A stretch of 64,000 nucleotides of DNA from Sulfitobacter undariae (GTDB lineage: Bacteria > Pseudomonadota > Alphaproteobacteria > Rhodobacterales > Rhodobacteraceae). This document shows, piece after piece, positions 35,659 through 44,562 of the stretch. The position numbers and the translations under genes were made by a program. The notes under the pieces are model-generated. The model was not told the DNA's origin. It did not search any database and saw only the letters and a list, made by a program, of their open reading frames with translations. Position 1 is the first letter of the stretch; each line of letters begins with the position of its first letter. The stretch lies in the NCBI RefSeq assembly GCF_014196805.1, contig NZ_JACIEI010000001.1, positions 1-64,000 of the forward strand, written 5' to 3'.

Positions 35659-38600
35659 CACAGACCCACACCCCCGATACCCGTGAAGAGGCCGCATCAA
35701 AGCTACCCGCTTTGCACGTCCTGATGGTCATGGGCTGGACTTACTTACCACCTGCTGAAGCCTTGGCCATGCGTGGGTCTGAACGGTCGGTCGTGTTGGA
35801 GCCCGTGTTGCGGGAGTGGTTGGCCGCGCATCGGTTCGATTTCAAAGGGCAGCAACATCCGTTGTCGGATGGTGGTATGAATCAGGTGATCAAGGCGATC
35901 ACTACCACCAAGCTGAACGAAGGTCTGATCGCGGCGAATGAAGCGATCTACAAGCAGTTGACGCTTGGCATCACGGTTGACGAGTTTGTGGGGGGCGACA
36001 AGACATCCGTTACCGTCCCGTTGGTTGATTGGTCTAACGTCGATGCGAACCTGTTTCACGTCACTGAAGAACTCAGCGTGGAGCGCCCCGCTGGGATGGG
36101 ACGGTATCGGCCCGATGTTGTGTGCTACGTGAACGGCCTGCCGCTGGTGGTAATCGAAGCGAAGCGACCCACGTCGTCTTCAATAGAGAAATCCATGGTT
36201 GCCGAAGGTATCAGCCAGCACAATCGAAACCAAAAGGTGCAGGGCATCCAGACCCTCTATGCTTATTCCCAGTTGCTGCTTTCGATCTCAGGCACCGATG
36301 CCAAGTACGGCACGACCGAGACACCGAAAAAGTTTTGGGGGGCGTGGAAAGAGGAAGAGATTTCTGAGACCCAGATGCAGGATGTGAAATCCACACCGCT
36401 GAGCGAGGATCAGAAGGCTCTGCTGTTTGCCGACAAACCGCGCTGGGCTAGGAATGACTTTGAGCGCCTGCACAGCGGCCTTGTGCTGCCCACTGAGCAG
36501 GATCGCATGATCATCAGCCTGCTTAGGCCCGACAGGCTGCTCGACTTCACCAGGCGTTTCATTTTCTACGACCGTGGCACCAAGAAGATCGTAGCGCGAT
36601 ACCAGCAATTCGGAGGCGTCAAAGCGATCTTGTCACAGGTGGCCAAGCAAAAGCCCGATGGCAGTCGCGAGGGCGGCGTGATCTGGCACACCACGGGGTC
36701 AGGCAAGTCGAACTTGATGGTATTGCTGACCAAAGCACTGTTGCTCGATCCCGAGCTTGCCAGCAGCCGCATCATCATCGTCACCGACCGCGTTGACCTT
36801 GAGAAGCAACTAGCTGCGACGTTCCTGACAGGCGGTGCATTCGGATCGGTCGTTGCGACCAAGAAGGACGGTGAGAAGGCCAAAGTGCAGTCGGGTCGTG
36901 ATCTGGCAAAGCAGATCGGATCGGGGAACGGTCGGATCATCTTCACGCTGCTACAAAAGTTCAATTCAGCCACCAAACTGCCCGAGTGCAAGAATACATC
37001 AGACAAGTTGATCGTGTTGGTCGATGAGGGCCACCGTAGCCAAGGTGGTGAAAATCATGAACGGATGCGGCAGGCTTTGCCGAACGCAGCGTTCATCGCC
37101 TTCACTGGCACACCGTTGCTGAAAGAGGACAAGACCCGTAACAAGTTCGGTCCTATCCTTCATGCTTATACCATGCAGGATGCCGTTGAAGACGGTGCGG
37201 TCACGCCATTGGTTTATGAAGAACGCAAACCCATCGTTGATATAAACGAACGCGCTGTGGACGCATGGTTTGACCAGCGCACAATGGGGCTGTCGGACCA
37301 GCAATTGTCAGACTTGAAGCAGAAGTATGCCACACGCGGGCAGGTCTATAAGGCGGAGGCCCGCATCGAAATGATTGCATGGGATATCGCAGCACATTTC
37401 AAAGAAAACTTCATCGAACGCAGCCCTGGCCTGAAGGCGCAGCTTGCGACTGACAGCAAACTGTCGGCCATCCGTTACAAGAAGGCGTTGGATGATACTG
37501 GTATGGTCACCAGTGCCGTTGTGATATCGGCACCCGATACCCGTGAAGGCCATGATGACACCGATGAGGCCAAGACACCGGAAGTGCAGACATGGTGGAA
37601 CCAGACGGTCGGCAATGACCCTGATGCGTATGAGAACGATGTCATCGCGGGCTTTGCCACAGATGGTGCGCCAGACATCCTGATCGTCGTGGACAAGCTG
37701 CTGACGGGCTTTGATGAGCCGCGCAACGCTGTCCTCTACATCGACAAGCACCTCAAAAGCCATAACCTGCTGCAAGCCATCGCACGGGTGAACCGCCTGC
37801 ATGAGGCCAAACAGTTCGGCTATCTGATCGACTACCGTGGTATATTGGCCGAACTGGACACATCCATTCAGGATTACCAAGACCTCGCGGCACAGACCCA
37901 GAACGGGTATGAGGTTGATGATCTGGTTGGCACGTTCTCCAACGTCTCAACAGAATACAAACGCCTGCCAAGCCTGCATGATGCCCTGTGGGCGATCTTC
38001 GGGTCCGTTCAAAACAAAGGGGACCGTGAGCAGCTTCGCCGCGTGTTGGTGCCAAGAGTCACAGAGGATGAGGCAGGCCACAGCTTCGATCAGGCTCAGA
38101 AGGTGCGTGAAGACTTCTACGACGCGCTTACGGCATTTGGCATGTGCCTGAAGGTGGCCCTGTCATCCCGCACCTTCTTTGAAGACGGTGCTTTTGATGA
38201 GAGGACAATCCAACGTTACAAGCGCGACCTGCGGTTCTTCACTGAACTTCGAGTGCAAGCCAAGCGCGATGCGGGTGAGACCGTTGATTTTTCGGAATAC
38301 GAAGATCAAATCAGACGGATGGTAGACAAACAGGTCATCGGCCAAGAGATCATTGATCCCGAGGGCTTCATTCGCGTTGACACGCTTGGACAAGATGATG
38401 GCCCCGATGATTGGACGGACGAGAAGACCCGAACCGAAGCCGATGTCATCAAAACCCGACTACGCAAAACCATCGAGCAAGACCTGATCGATGATCCCTA
38501 TGCGCAACGTGTGTTTTCAGAACTGCTGAAAGAAGCGATCCAAGCCGCCGAAGCGATGTTCGATCATCCTGGTAAGCAATACACTATGTTCAAAGACCTT

Positions 38601-38933
38601 GAAGAACAGGTTGCTGAGCGCAACACGCCAGGTGTCCCAGATCGTTTCAATGATCAGCCACGTGCTAAAGCCTACTACGGGCTGCTGCTTGATCATTTGG
38701 ACGGAACGAGTCCAACCGAGGACAAACTCGTCGAGGAAGCACTGTATATCGAGTCTGTGGTAATAGATGCGGTGCAGTCCCATTCGATTAGTCCAGGAAA
38801 CCTAGAGGCCGCGATCAGGAAGAGCCTGCTGGTGCGGTATTTCAACCTGCTTGGCGGCACCGATGCGGCATACGCGCTGATTGATCAGGTTCTCGCCGTT
38901 GTCCGTGCTGGATCAGTGAGAGACTCTCAGTGA
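35655..38933 (+). CDS. hsdR: Type I restriction endonuclease subunit
   Basis: A 1092-residue HsdR, the ATP-dependent translocase and nuclease. The PD-(D/E)xK nuclease is at 'RPDVVCYVNGLPLVVIEAK' (D154, E168, K170). The SF2 motor has Walker A 'HTTGSGKSN' (345-353), 'TDRVDLEKQL', DEGH (457-460) with 'RSQGG', 'FTGTPLL', and motif VI-like 'NLLQAIARVNRLHEAKQFGYLIDYRG'. A long helical C-terminus binds the methylase. Length and motif order are normal and all catalytic residues are present. It overlaps the 57-codon ORF and the following peptidase gene, each by four bases. Confidence 0.96.
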   Translation: MTQTHTPDTREEAASKLPALHVLMVMGWTYLPPAEALAMRGSERSVVLEPVLREWLAAHRFDFKGQQHPLSDGGMNQVIKAITTTKLNEGLIAANEAIYKQLTLGITVDEFVGGDKTSVTVPLVDWSNVDANLFHVTEELSVERPAGMGRYRPDVVCYVNGLPLVVIEAKRPTSSSIEKSMVAEGISQHNRNQKVQGIQTLYAYSQLLLSISGTDAKYGTTETPKKFWGAWKEEEISETQMQDVKSTPLSEDQKALLFADKPRWARNDFERLHSGLVLPTEQDRMIISLLRPDRLLDFTRRFIFYDRGTKKIVARYQQFGGVKAILSQVAKQKPDGSREGGVIWHTTGSGKSNLMVLLTKALLLDPELASSRIIIVTDRVDLEKQLAATFLTGGAFGSVVATKKDGEKAKVQSGRDLAKQIGSGNGRIIFTLLQKFNSATKLPECKNTSDKLIVLVDEGHRSQGGENHERMRQALPNAAFIAFTGTPLLKEDKTRNKFGPILHAYTMQDAVEDGAVTPLVYEERKPIVDINERAVDAWFDQRTMGLSDQQLSDLKQKYATRGQVYKAEARIEMIAWDIAAHFKENFIERSPGLKAQLATDSKLSAIRYKKALDDTGMVTSAVVISAPDTREGHDDTDEAKTPEVQTWWNQTVGNDPDAYENDVIAGFATDGAPDILIVVDKLLTGFDEPRNAVLYIDKHLKSHNLLQAIARVNRLHEAKQFGYLIDYRGILAELDTSIQDYQDLAAQTQNGYEVDDLVGTFSNVSTEYKRLPSLHDALWAIFGSVQNKGDREQLRRVLVPRVTEDEAGHSFDQAQKVREDFYDALTAFGMCLKVALSSRTFFEDGAFDERTIQRYKRDLRFFTELRVQAKRDAGETVDFSEYEDQIRRMVDKQVIGQEIIDPEGFIRVDTLGQDDGPDDWTDEKTRTEADVIKTRLRKTIEQDLIDDPYAQRVFSELLKEAIQAAEAMFDHPGKQYTMFKDLEEQVAERNTPGVPDRFNDQPRAKAYYGLLLDHLDGTSPTEDKLVEEALYIESVVIDAVQSHSISPGNLEAAIRKSLLVRYFNLLGGTDAAYALIDQVLAVVRAGSVRDSQ

Positions 38934-39658
38934 CCCAGTTTGTGCTGGTATATGGGGATGACCGTATCTCGTATCAGGTGGCATATGACGACGCCCGCAC
39001 ATCCCGTGTAGCAATCCACGTGAATCCTGATGGCTCTGTGTCTGTCGATGCTCCCAAAGGCTTCGATGACAGCACCATCAAAAGCGCCGTTCAGAAACGT
39101 GCCAAGTGGGTGGCCAACCATGTCAAAGATGCCCGAGAACGCTATGCCCATGTCAGGCCCAAGGAATATGTGTCTGGTGAACAAGTCCTGTATCTGGGGC
39201 GTCGCTATATGCTCAAGGTCATCCCCGTCACGGGCAAGCCAACAGCGGTCCGCCTCATAGGCAACCGACTGGAAGTCCAATCCGCGACTGGGACACCTGA
39301 CGACATGAGGGGGCGTGTTCGGGCGTGGTATCGTGTCAAAGGCCGTGACTATCTTGCCCGACGGATCGACAGCTTGTCCCGGTCGCTGCCGTGGGTCACT
39401 TCCCCACCGCCGTTTCGCTTGCTTGAAATGTCGAGCCAGTGGGGAAGTTGTTCACCAACTGGCGAAGTCATCCTAAATCCGCATCTGATCAAAGCACCCC
39501 GTGCGTGTATCGACTACGTGCTGGTTCATGAGCTTGCTCACCTCAAGCACCACGATCACAGCACGGAATTCTGGAGGTTGATCGATGCCCACGCTGGCGA
39601 CTGGCGCAAGGCCAAGCATCATCTGGATGGATTGGTCGAGCTTCTCATAAACGAATAA
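38930..39658 (+). CDS. YgjP/SprT-like zinc metallopeptidase
   Basis: A 242-residue protein of the YgjP (DUF45) group, often called M48 family. The zinc site is 'VLVHELAHLKHHDHSTEFWRLI', with HExxH at His200-Glu201-His204 and a downstream His. The N-terminal half is beta-rich with 'SVDAPKGFDDSTIKSAVQKRAKW' and 'EMSSQWGSCSPTGEVILNPHL'. These genes are recurrent partners of Type I systems, possibly controlling HsdR turnover; that role is inference. The GTG start overlaps the hsdR stop (GTGA). It is the last gene of the operon and of the island. Confidence 0.86.
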   Translation: MTQFVLVYGDDRISYQVAYDDARTSRVAIHVNPDGSVSVDAPKGFDDSTIKSAVQKRAKWVANHVKDARERYAHVRPKEYVSGEQVLYLGRRYMLKVIPVTGKPTAVRLIGNRLEVQSATGTPDDMRGRVRAWYRVKGRDYLARRIDSLSRSLPWVTSPPPFRLLEMSSQWGSCSPTGEVILNPHLIKAPRACIDYVLVHELAHLKHHDHSTEFWRLIDAHAGDWRKAKHHLDGLVELLINE

Positions 39659-39725
39659 TGCAAAATGATATGATAAGCCATCAGCACCTATGCTGGTCTA
39701 GTCCGGTGTCCTTCTATAGGAGAAA

Positions 39726-39762
39726 TGTCCCAATAGTGAGTAGGTTTTGTTCCAATAAGGGT
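39726..39762 (+). repeat. Right pair of putative integrase arm-type sites
   Basis: TGTCCCAATAGTGAG (39726-39740) and TGTTCCAATAAGGGT (39748-39762), 22 bp apart and in the same direction as the pair at 18824-18860; TCTGA follows in both places. They lie about 50 bases inside attR. Confidence 0.65.
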
Positions 39763-39801
39763 GTCTGAAATTTTACAGATGCCCTTATTTTTAAAGGTAT
39801 A

Positions 39802-41274
39802 TCACACACTCATGCAGATGTATTTCATTTCCAGATAGTCTTCGATGCCGTGGTGGCTGCCTTCGCGGCCAAGACCGGATTGCTTTACACCACCGAAAGG
39901 TGCCAGCTCGGTTGAGATGATACCCGTGTTCACGCCTACGATGCCGTACTCCAGTGCTTCGGCTACCTTGTAAACGCGGCTGAGGTCTTTGGCGTAGAAA
40001 TAGCTAGCGAGGCCAAAGATCGTGTCGTTTGCCATGGCAATGACATCGTCTACGGTGTCGAATTTGAACAGCGGTGCAAGCGGGCCAAAGGTCTCTTCTT
40101 GGGCTACGGCCATGTCTTGGGTCACGCCAGTCATGATTGTCGGCGCAAGGAAGTTGCCGCTCATCGTGCCATCGCCACCCACCAGCACGGTTGCGCCTTT
40201 GGATTTCGCGTCCTCGATATGCTCTTTGACCTTTTCGCCTGCGGCGGGATTGATCAGCGGCCCAAGGGTGACACCTTCTTCAAAGCCATCACCAACTTTG
40301 AGGTTTTCTACGGCTGTCAGCAATTTTGCAGCGAAGGCGTCATAGACCCCTGCCTGTACATATATGCGGTTTGCGCAGACGCAGGTTTGGCCGTTGTTGC
40401 GGAACTTGCACAGGATCGCGCCTTCTACGGCGGCGTCTAGATCGGCGTCATCAAACACGATGAACGGCGCGTTGCCGCCCAGCTCCATGGAGCATTTCAT
40501 GACCTGATCGGCAGCTTGCTTGAGCAGGATGCGACCCACTTCGGTAGAGCCTGTGAAGGTCAATTTGCGCACGGCGGGGTTTTCGCAGAACTCTTTGCCC
40601 ACAGCAGAGGATGAGCTGGAAGGCAGTACGTTGAACACACCTGCGGGGATGCCCGCGCGTTCGGCCAGCACACCCATGACAATTGCGCTTAGCGGTGTTT
40701 CGGCGGCAGGACGGGCAACAAAGGCGCAGCCAGCAGCAAGTGCAGGGGCAGCTTTGCGGGTGATCATCGCGTTCGGGAAGTTCCACGGTGTGATGGAGGC
40801 CGCGACACCGATCGGCTGCTTGATCACGGTGATGCGTTTGTCGCGCTGGTGGCCCGGGATTGTCTCGCCGTAGATGCGTTTGGCTTCTTCGCCGAAGAAT
40901 TCGATGAACGAGGCACCATAAGCGATTTCGCCTTTGGCTTCTGCCAGCGGTTTGCCTTGCTCGGCGGTCAGGATCGCACCCAGATCATCCTGATTTTCCA
41001 TCATCAGGTCGAACCATTTACGCATGACTGCGGCACGTTCCTTGCCAGTCCATGCGGCCCATTCCTTTTGCGCGGTTTCTGCCTGCGCGATGGCACCTGC
41101 AACCTGTGCGCGGCTCAGGTTTGCTACTTTGGCGATAATATCGCCACGCGCTGGGTTGGTCACATCAAATGTGCCGTCTTCGCCATCCACCCATTTGCCG
41201 CCGATATAGGCGCGGGTTTCCAGCAGGCTGGGGTCTTTTAGCATGGATTTAAGGTCTGTTATGGACGCAGTCAT
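39802..41274 (-). CDS. gabD: Succinate-semialdehyde dehydrogenase, NAD(P)-dependent
   Basis: A 490-residue aldehyde dehydrogenase, best matching GabD, which oxidises succinate semialdehyde to succinate at the end of GABA breakdown. Visible are 'ITPWNFPNAMITRKAAPALAAG' (about 161-182), 'FTGSTEVGRIL', Glu265 in 'MELGGNAP' and the catalytic Cys298 in 'RNNGQTCVCANR'. The VxKPA lysine of the cofactor site is Arg (VARPA). ATG 41274 has AAGGAG seven bases upstream; ATG 41280 is too close to it. The last codons lie inside the att core, so the terminal Ser-Val-stop is supplied by the island, in place of Ala-Val-stop. Confidence 0.92.
   Translation of the reverse strand: MTASITDLKSMLKDPSLLETRAYIGGKWVDGEDGTFDVTNPARGDIIAKVANLSRAQVAGAIAQAETAQKEWAAWTGKERAAVMRKWFDLMMENQDDLGAILTAEQGKPLAEAKGEIAYGASFIEFFGEEAKRIYGETIPGHQRDKRITVIKQPIGVAASITPWNFPNAMITRKAAPALAAGCAFVARPAAETPLSAIVMGVLAERAGIPAGVFNVLPSSSSSAVGKEFCENPAVRKLTFTGSTEVGRILLKQAADQVMKCSMELGGNAPFIVFDDADLDAAVEGAILCKFRNNGQTCVCANRIYVQAGVYDAFAAKLLTAVENLKVGDGFEEGVTLGPLINPAAGEKVKEHIEDAKSKGATVLVGGDGTMSGNFLAPTIMTGVTQDMAVAQEETFGPLAPLFKFDTVDDVIAMANDTIFGLASYFYAKDLSRVYKVAEALEYGIVGVNTGIISTELAPFGGVKQSGLGREGSHHGIEDYLEMKYICMSV
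39811..39828 (-). repeat. attR: 18-bp att core within the gabD 3' end
   Basis: CATGCAGATGTATTTCAT, identical to 18690-18707. It encodes the MKYICM end of gabD. The three codons beyond it (AGT GTG TGA) come from the island. Confidence 0.85.
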
Positions 41275-41352
41275 GTGCATTCTCCTTGAATTCGTCTGGG
41301 AACCCAAAGCAACAATGGGTATGATTGTCCAGTTCACATTGAGAGGATCCGC

Positions 41353-42147
41353 ATGATGAAGCTGGATGATGCTTATGCTAATGGCACATATATTGAAGGC
41401 GCGGATGGTTTTCCGCCGCGTTGGGAGGCGGACGCCAAGGCTTTCCGCGAGGGGCTAGGTGCGCGTGCGCAGCAGGGTGTGTCTTATGGGCCATCTGACC
41501 GGCAGGTGTTTGATATCTTTCAGCCCGAGGGTGTATCGCGGGGCACGGTCATCTTTGTGCACGGCGGATATTGGAAGGCATTTGACGCCTCTTCTTGGTC
41601 TCATTTGGCGGCGGGTGCCTTGGCGCGGGGTTGGGCTGTGGCGATGCCAAGCTATGATTTATGCCCCGATGTGCGCATAGCAGATGTTACACGGCAGATT
41701 GCTGCTGCTATCACGCGAATCTCTGATCGAACCTTTGGCCCCTTGGCCCTGGCGGGGCATTCGGCGGGGGGGCATCTGGTGTGTCGCATGACTGATCCGC
41801 TGATTCTTCCTTCTGAAATACGGGAGCGGATCAAACAGGTCGTGGCTATTTCGCCGCTCGGGGATCTTGCACCGTTGATGGATACCTCGATGAACGAGGT
41901 TTTGCGGATTGATGCCGCCGAAGCACAGGCTGAAAGCCCTGTGAACATGGCGCCGCCGCATGGTTTGGACCTGAGCATTTGGGTGGGCGGCGATGAGCGT
42001 CCTGCGTTTTTGGAGCAAGCCGAGCAATTGGCACGCACATGGGGCGCACGCCGTGTTGTCGAGGAAGGTAAACACCATTTTGATGTGATTGACGGCTTGT
42101 TGGACTCTGATGGCCCGATGGTGAAGGCGCTGTTGGGGCTTAAGTAA
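41353..42147 (+). CDS. Alpha/beta hydrolase, arylformamidase-like
   Basis: A 264-residue alpha/beta hydrolase. It has 'TVIFVHGGYWKAFDASSW' (oxyanion HGG at about 70-72), nucleophile motif 'LAGHSAGGHL', and 'KHHFDVIDGL' with the C-terminal catalytic His. The HGGYW and GHSAGG combination is typical of kynurenine formamidase and related esterases of the BD-FAE group. It is divergent from gabD, with a GAGAGG upstream of ATG 41353 (ATG 41356 adjacent). The substrate cannot be told from sequence; N-formylkynurenine is one possibility. Confidence 0.78.
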   Translation: MMKLDDAYANGTYIEGADGFPPRWEADAKAFREGLGARAQQGVSYGPSDRQVFDIFQPEGVSRGTVIFVHGGYWKAFDASSWSHLAAGALARGWAVAMPSYDLCPDVRIADVTRQIAAAITRISDRTFGPLALAGHSAGGHLVCRMTDPLILPSEIRERIKQVVAISPLGDLAPLMDTSMNEVLRIDAAEAQAESPVNMAPPHGLDLSIWVGGDERPAFLEQAEQLARTWGARRVVEEGKHHFDVIDGLLDSDGPMVKALLGLK

Positions 42148-42163
42148 GCCGGTTCAATATGTG

Positions 42164-42197
42164 GCTTGGAGGTTGAGGCTTTATTTTGCCTCCAAGC
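42164..42197 (+). terminator. Hairpin after the alpha/beta hydrolase
   Basis: GCTTGGAGG (42164-42172) pairs with CCTCCAAGC (42189-42197) round a 16-base loop, followed by TTT. A plausible terminator for the hydrolase gene, although the T-run is short. Confidence 0.45.
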
Positions 42198-42290
42198 TTT
42201 GCGAAAGTTGATGAAAGACCTGATCTGAGGGATGTAAATATCATTTACATTGCTTATATTTTTAAAAAGTAAACAAAAGCGGAGATCTAC

Positions 42291-43367
42291 ATGGCTAATC
42301 TTGATGCGCAGGTTCGCGAATCTCAGGCACAAGTTGCTGAGGCGCAAGGTAAAATTGCGGAGCTGACCAGCCGGATTGAAACGGCGCGTGCAAAAATCAA
42401 TGCAGGTGATGCCGCAGAAATTGATATTGAAAGCGCCTCGCTTGAGGATGTGCATAACCACACCGAAGTCATGAACGCGAACATCGCCGAGCTGATTATG
42501 GGGCTGGATGATGTCACCGCTGGATTTAGCCGTGATTTTGATGAAATGCGTTCCAAGACAGGTTGGGAAAGCGTTGTCGGGATTTTCTCTTCTGCCAAAG
42601 CGGATAGCATGCGGCAAGAGCGGGTGCGCAGCGCCAGCATTGACGATAAGCTGCAAGACCTGATCGCGAAATCCGATACGATTGTGCAGCTGCTCGAAGG
42701 GCAGTTGGCGGTGTTGGAAGAGCAGAAAACCAAGGTCGAAGCGAACCTTGTTGAAACGCTGGATGATAGAGAAATGACCGTGGCCGAGCTTGAAGCGCTG
42801 CGCCGTGACATTGGGGCGATGGACCCTGAAATCATCAAGCTGGAAAATGCGATTGCGTCAGAAGTGGATGCCGCCAAACGCACCGCCTTTGAAACACAAT
42901 TGGCTGAGGCCAACAGCCGCTATAATGCGATGGTGCAAGAGGAGCAGGTCAAGCTGGCCAAATCCCAGACGCTGGAGCGCTATATCGAAAAGGGCAAAAC
43001 CTGGGTTGATAGTTTGCAGAACCAAGCGGCGACGCAGATGGTGTTGATCAACAAGTTGCAGACAGACACCAAGCAGCGTGTGGTTCTGTATGATGCGTTG
43101 ACCAAATCCTTGAAAACCGCGCAACAGCAAGATGTAGCCCACCGGATCAACGAGATCGGCGTGAAAACTGACCAAGAAGCGCAATCTGCCATGGCTGGCA
43201 TTGGTGCCGCGACCACGGCGCGTATGGCCGAGATGATGGAAAAGCACGAGGACCACATGGTTTTTGCGCGTGAGGTGTTGGAGCAGAAAGCCAAAGCAGA
43301 TGAGCGTTTTGCGCGACGTTTCCAGACAATTATCGAAAAGCACGACAGCAATGCGTATGGGGAGTGA
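42291..43367 (+). CDS. Coiled-coil protein, first gene of an AAA+ ATPase cluster
   Basis: A 358-residue, strongly helical protein with no signal or membrane segment. Long heptad-like stretches run through residues 1-40 and 110-230 ('QLLEGQLAVLEEQKTKVEANLVETL', 'DMDPEIIKLENAIASEVDAAKR'-like), and it is rich in Glu, Ala and Lys. It bears a general likeness to TelA-type or phage-shock-type coiled-coil proteins but no specific family is recognised. GCGGAG precedes ATG 42291. It heads a co-directional run of seven genes; the AAA+ ATPase two genes downstream suggests a scaffold or substrate-adaptor role (inference). Confidence 0.78.
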   Translation: MANLDAQVRESQAQVAEAQGKIAELTSRIETARAKINAGDAAEIDIESASLEDVHNHTEVMNANIAELIMGLDDVTAGFSRDFDEMRSKTGWESVVGIFSSAKADSMRQERVRSASIDDKLQDLIAKSDTIVQLLEGQLAVLEEQKTKVEANLVETLDDREMTVAELEALRRDIGAMDPEIIKLENAIASEVDAAKRTAFETQLAEANSRYNAMVQEEQVKLAKSQTLERYIEKGKTWVDSLQNQAATQMVLINKLQTDTKQRVVLYDALTKSLKTAQQQDVAHRINEIGVKTDQEAQSAMAGIGAATTARMAEMMEKHEDHMVFAREVLEQKAKADERFARRFQTIIEKHDSNAYGE

Positions 43368-43421
43368 TGCACCTGAAAGCTCGCGTGTCACGCTTTGCTG
43401 TGTCATCGGGTTGATCGCCAA

Positions 43422-44540
43422 ATGATTGATCCCGCCGCCAGCCACTACGACCTGAAAGACACCTTCGCCAGCCGCAGGTATTTCGCCAAGTTCCAAGCCA
43501 TCATGCAGCATATGCTGCGTGTGGCGGGGGTGATGGAAGCTGAGGGGCAATTGAGCCGTGATGAGGTCACGATCCTTGCGCGTTATGCCTCTAGCCTGAC
43601 CTACACGTTTCGGGCGCTCAGTTGGAAGTATCTGCTGGTCGGGCGGGAAACGGGCCGGTTCTTTGGCTCGCTTACCGTTGATGGCCAAGACAGCGGTTTT
43701 CCTGTGGCGGCAGAGCTGATGAGCATGGCCAATGACGCGCAAAATGCGCAGAGCCATCTGGCGTCTATGCCTTCGGTTGAGGTGCATAAAGACAAGATGG
43801 TGCAGGCGATCCTGAGCGATCGGAGCATCCCGACAAAGCTGCAATTCAGTCTCTCGCAAAGGCTCTATTACGAGGAATTGTTGAAGGGCGAACTGTTTTG
43901 GGTGCGCAATGATCCAGAGGCGGAATGGTTGGGCGAGGTTGGTAAACGGCGCAGATACCGGCTGCATTGGGCGACCTATGACAGTCAGGTGAACTTGCCG
44001 GTGATATACATGATGGAGCTTGAGGATTCTGGCCGTGAAGCGTTGCCGCGTGATGCGCAGCGTTGGCCCGAAGTGCAGGCCCATCTGAGTGCACAGGCGC
44101 TGGGCGGGTTGAAATTGGTTACCATCGCCCGTGGTTTTGACGAGGATTTTTCTGACCTACACCCCAAACGTCTGCGCCGCTTTCATCTGGGACCGATGTA
44201 TAGCCATGCCTACACACGCCAGAACGGTCCGCTGCGCGATGTCTTGGCCGAAGCCAAGGCACCTGACGGGCAGGATTGGGCGATGGTCTGGACCGAAGAA
44301 GAATTGCTTTCGGACCACGTGATAGCAGAAAAAGCCGGATGGTTTTCGACGGTCGAGCGCGAGATTTTTGCGCTGGACCCGATGGAAGGGCATTTGCCCG
44401 ACATGGGCGCCACCTATGCGACCCGTAGCATCATCCTGCCGCAGCGCCCTTATCAGGTGCTGGAAGAACATAATCCGCCCGGTTTTACGGGTGTGCGCAA
44501 ATTTGTGGTCAGCCCCTCGGGGCGGGTTTTGCGGTATTAA
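43422..44540 (+). CDS. Conserved protein of unknown function in the AAA+ cluster
   Basis: A 372-residue soluble protein. An alpha-helical N-terminal half ('RRYFAKFQAIMQHMLRVAGVMEAEGQLSRDEVTILARYASSLTYTF') precedes a mixed half with several Trp and Tyr residues ('HWATYDSQVNLPVIYMMELED', 'VWTEEELLSDHVIAEKAGWFSTVEREIFALDP') and a basic end ('GVRKFVVSPSGRVLRY'). No known domain is recognised. Start ATG 43422 is chosen over TTG 43395. The gap to the previous gene is 54 bases and to the ATPase 22 bases, fitting one operon. Confidence 0.72.
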   Translation: MIDPAASHYDLKDTFASRRYFAKFQAIMQHMLRVAGVMEAEGQLSRDEVTILARYASSLTYTFRALSWKYLLVGRETGRFFGSLTVDGQDSGFPVAAELMSMANDAQNAQSHLASMPSVEVHKDKMVQAILSDRSIPTKLQFSLSQRLYYEELLKGELFWVRNDPEAEWLGEVGKRRRYRLHWATYDSQVNLPVIYMMELEDSGREALPRDAQRWPEVQAHLSAQALGGLKLVTIARGFDEDFSDLHPKRLRRFHLGPMYSHAYTRQNGPLRDVLAEAKAPDGQDWAMVWTEEELLSDHVIAEKAGWFSTVEREIFALDPMEGHLPDMGATYATRSIILPQRPYQVLEEHNPPGFTGVRKFVVSPSGRVLRY

Positions 44541-44562
44541 AATTTAAAGAGGAACGCGTGAG

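Larger units (their letters stand above)
18690..39828 (+). mobile_element. Integrated genomic island (tyrosine-integrase type) in the 3' end of gabD
   Basis: About 21.1 kb bounded by the 18-bp direct repeat CATGCAGATGTATTTCAT. The left end carries the integrase gene; the right end restores the gabD reading frame with a slightly different C-terminus (MSV instead of MAV). Just inside each end lie paired repeats of the form TGTYCCAATARKG, with the same 22-bp spacing, probably integrase arm sites. The cargo is mostly defence: KAP ATPase + SIR2 protein and a Type I restriction-modification operon, plus recombinases and small regulators. There are no conjugation, capsid or replication genes, so it is an integrative island that would need outside help to transfer. 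Confidence 0.88.

Noticed and set aside
18690..39828. The island as a prophage or conjugative element
   Set aside because: No capsid, tail, portal, terminase, relaxase or mating-pair genes are visible in the cargo.
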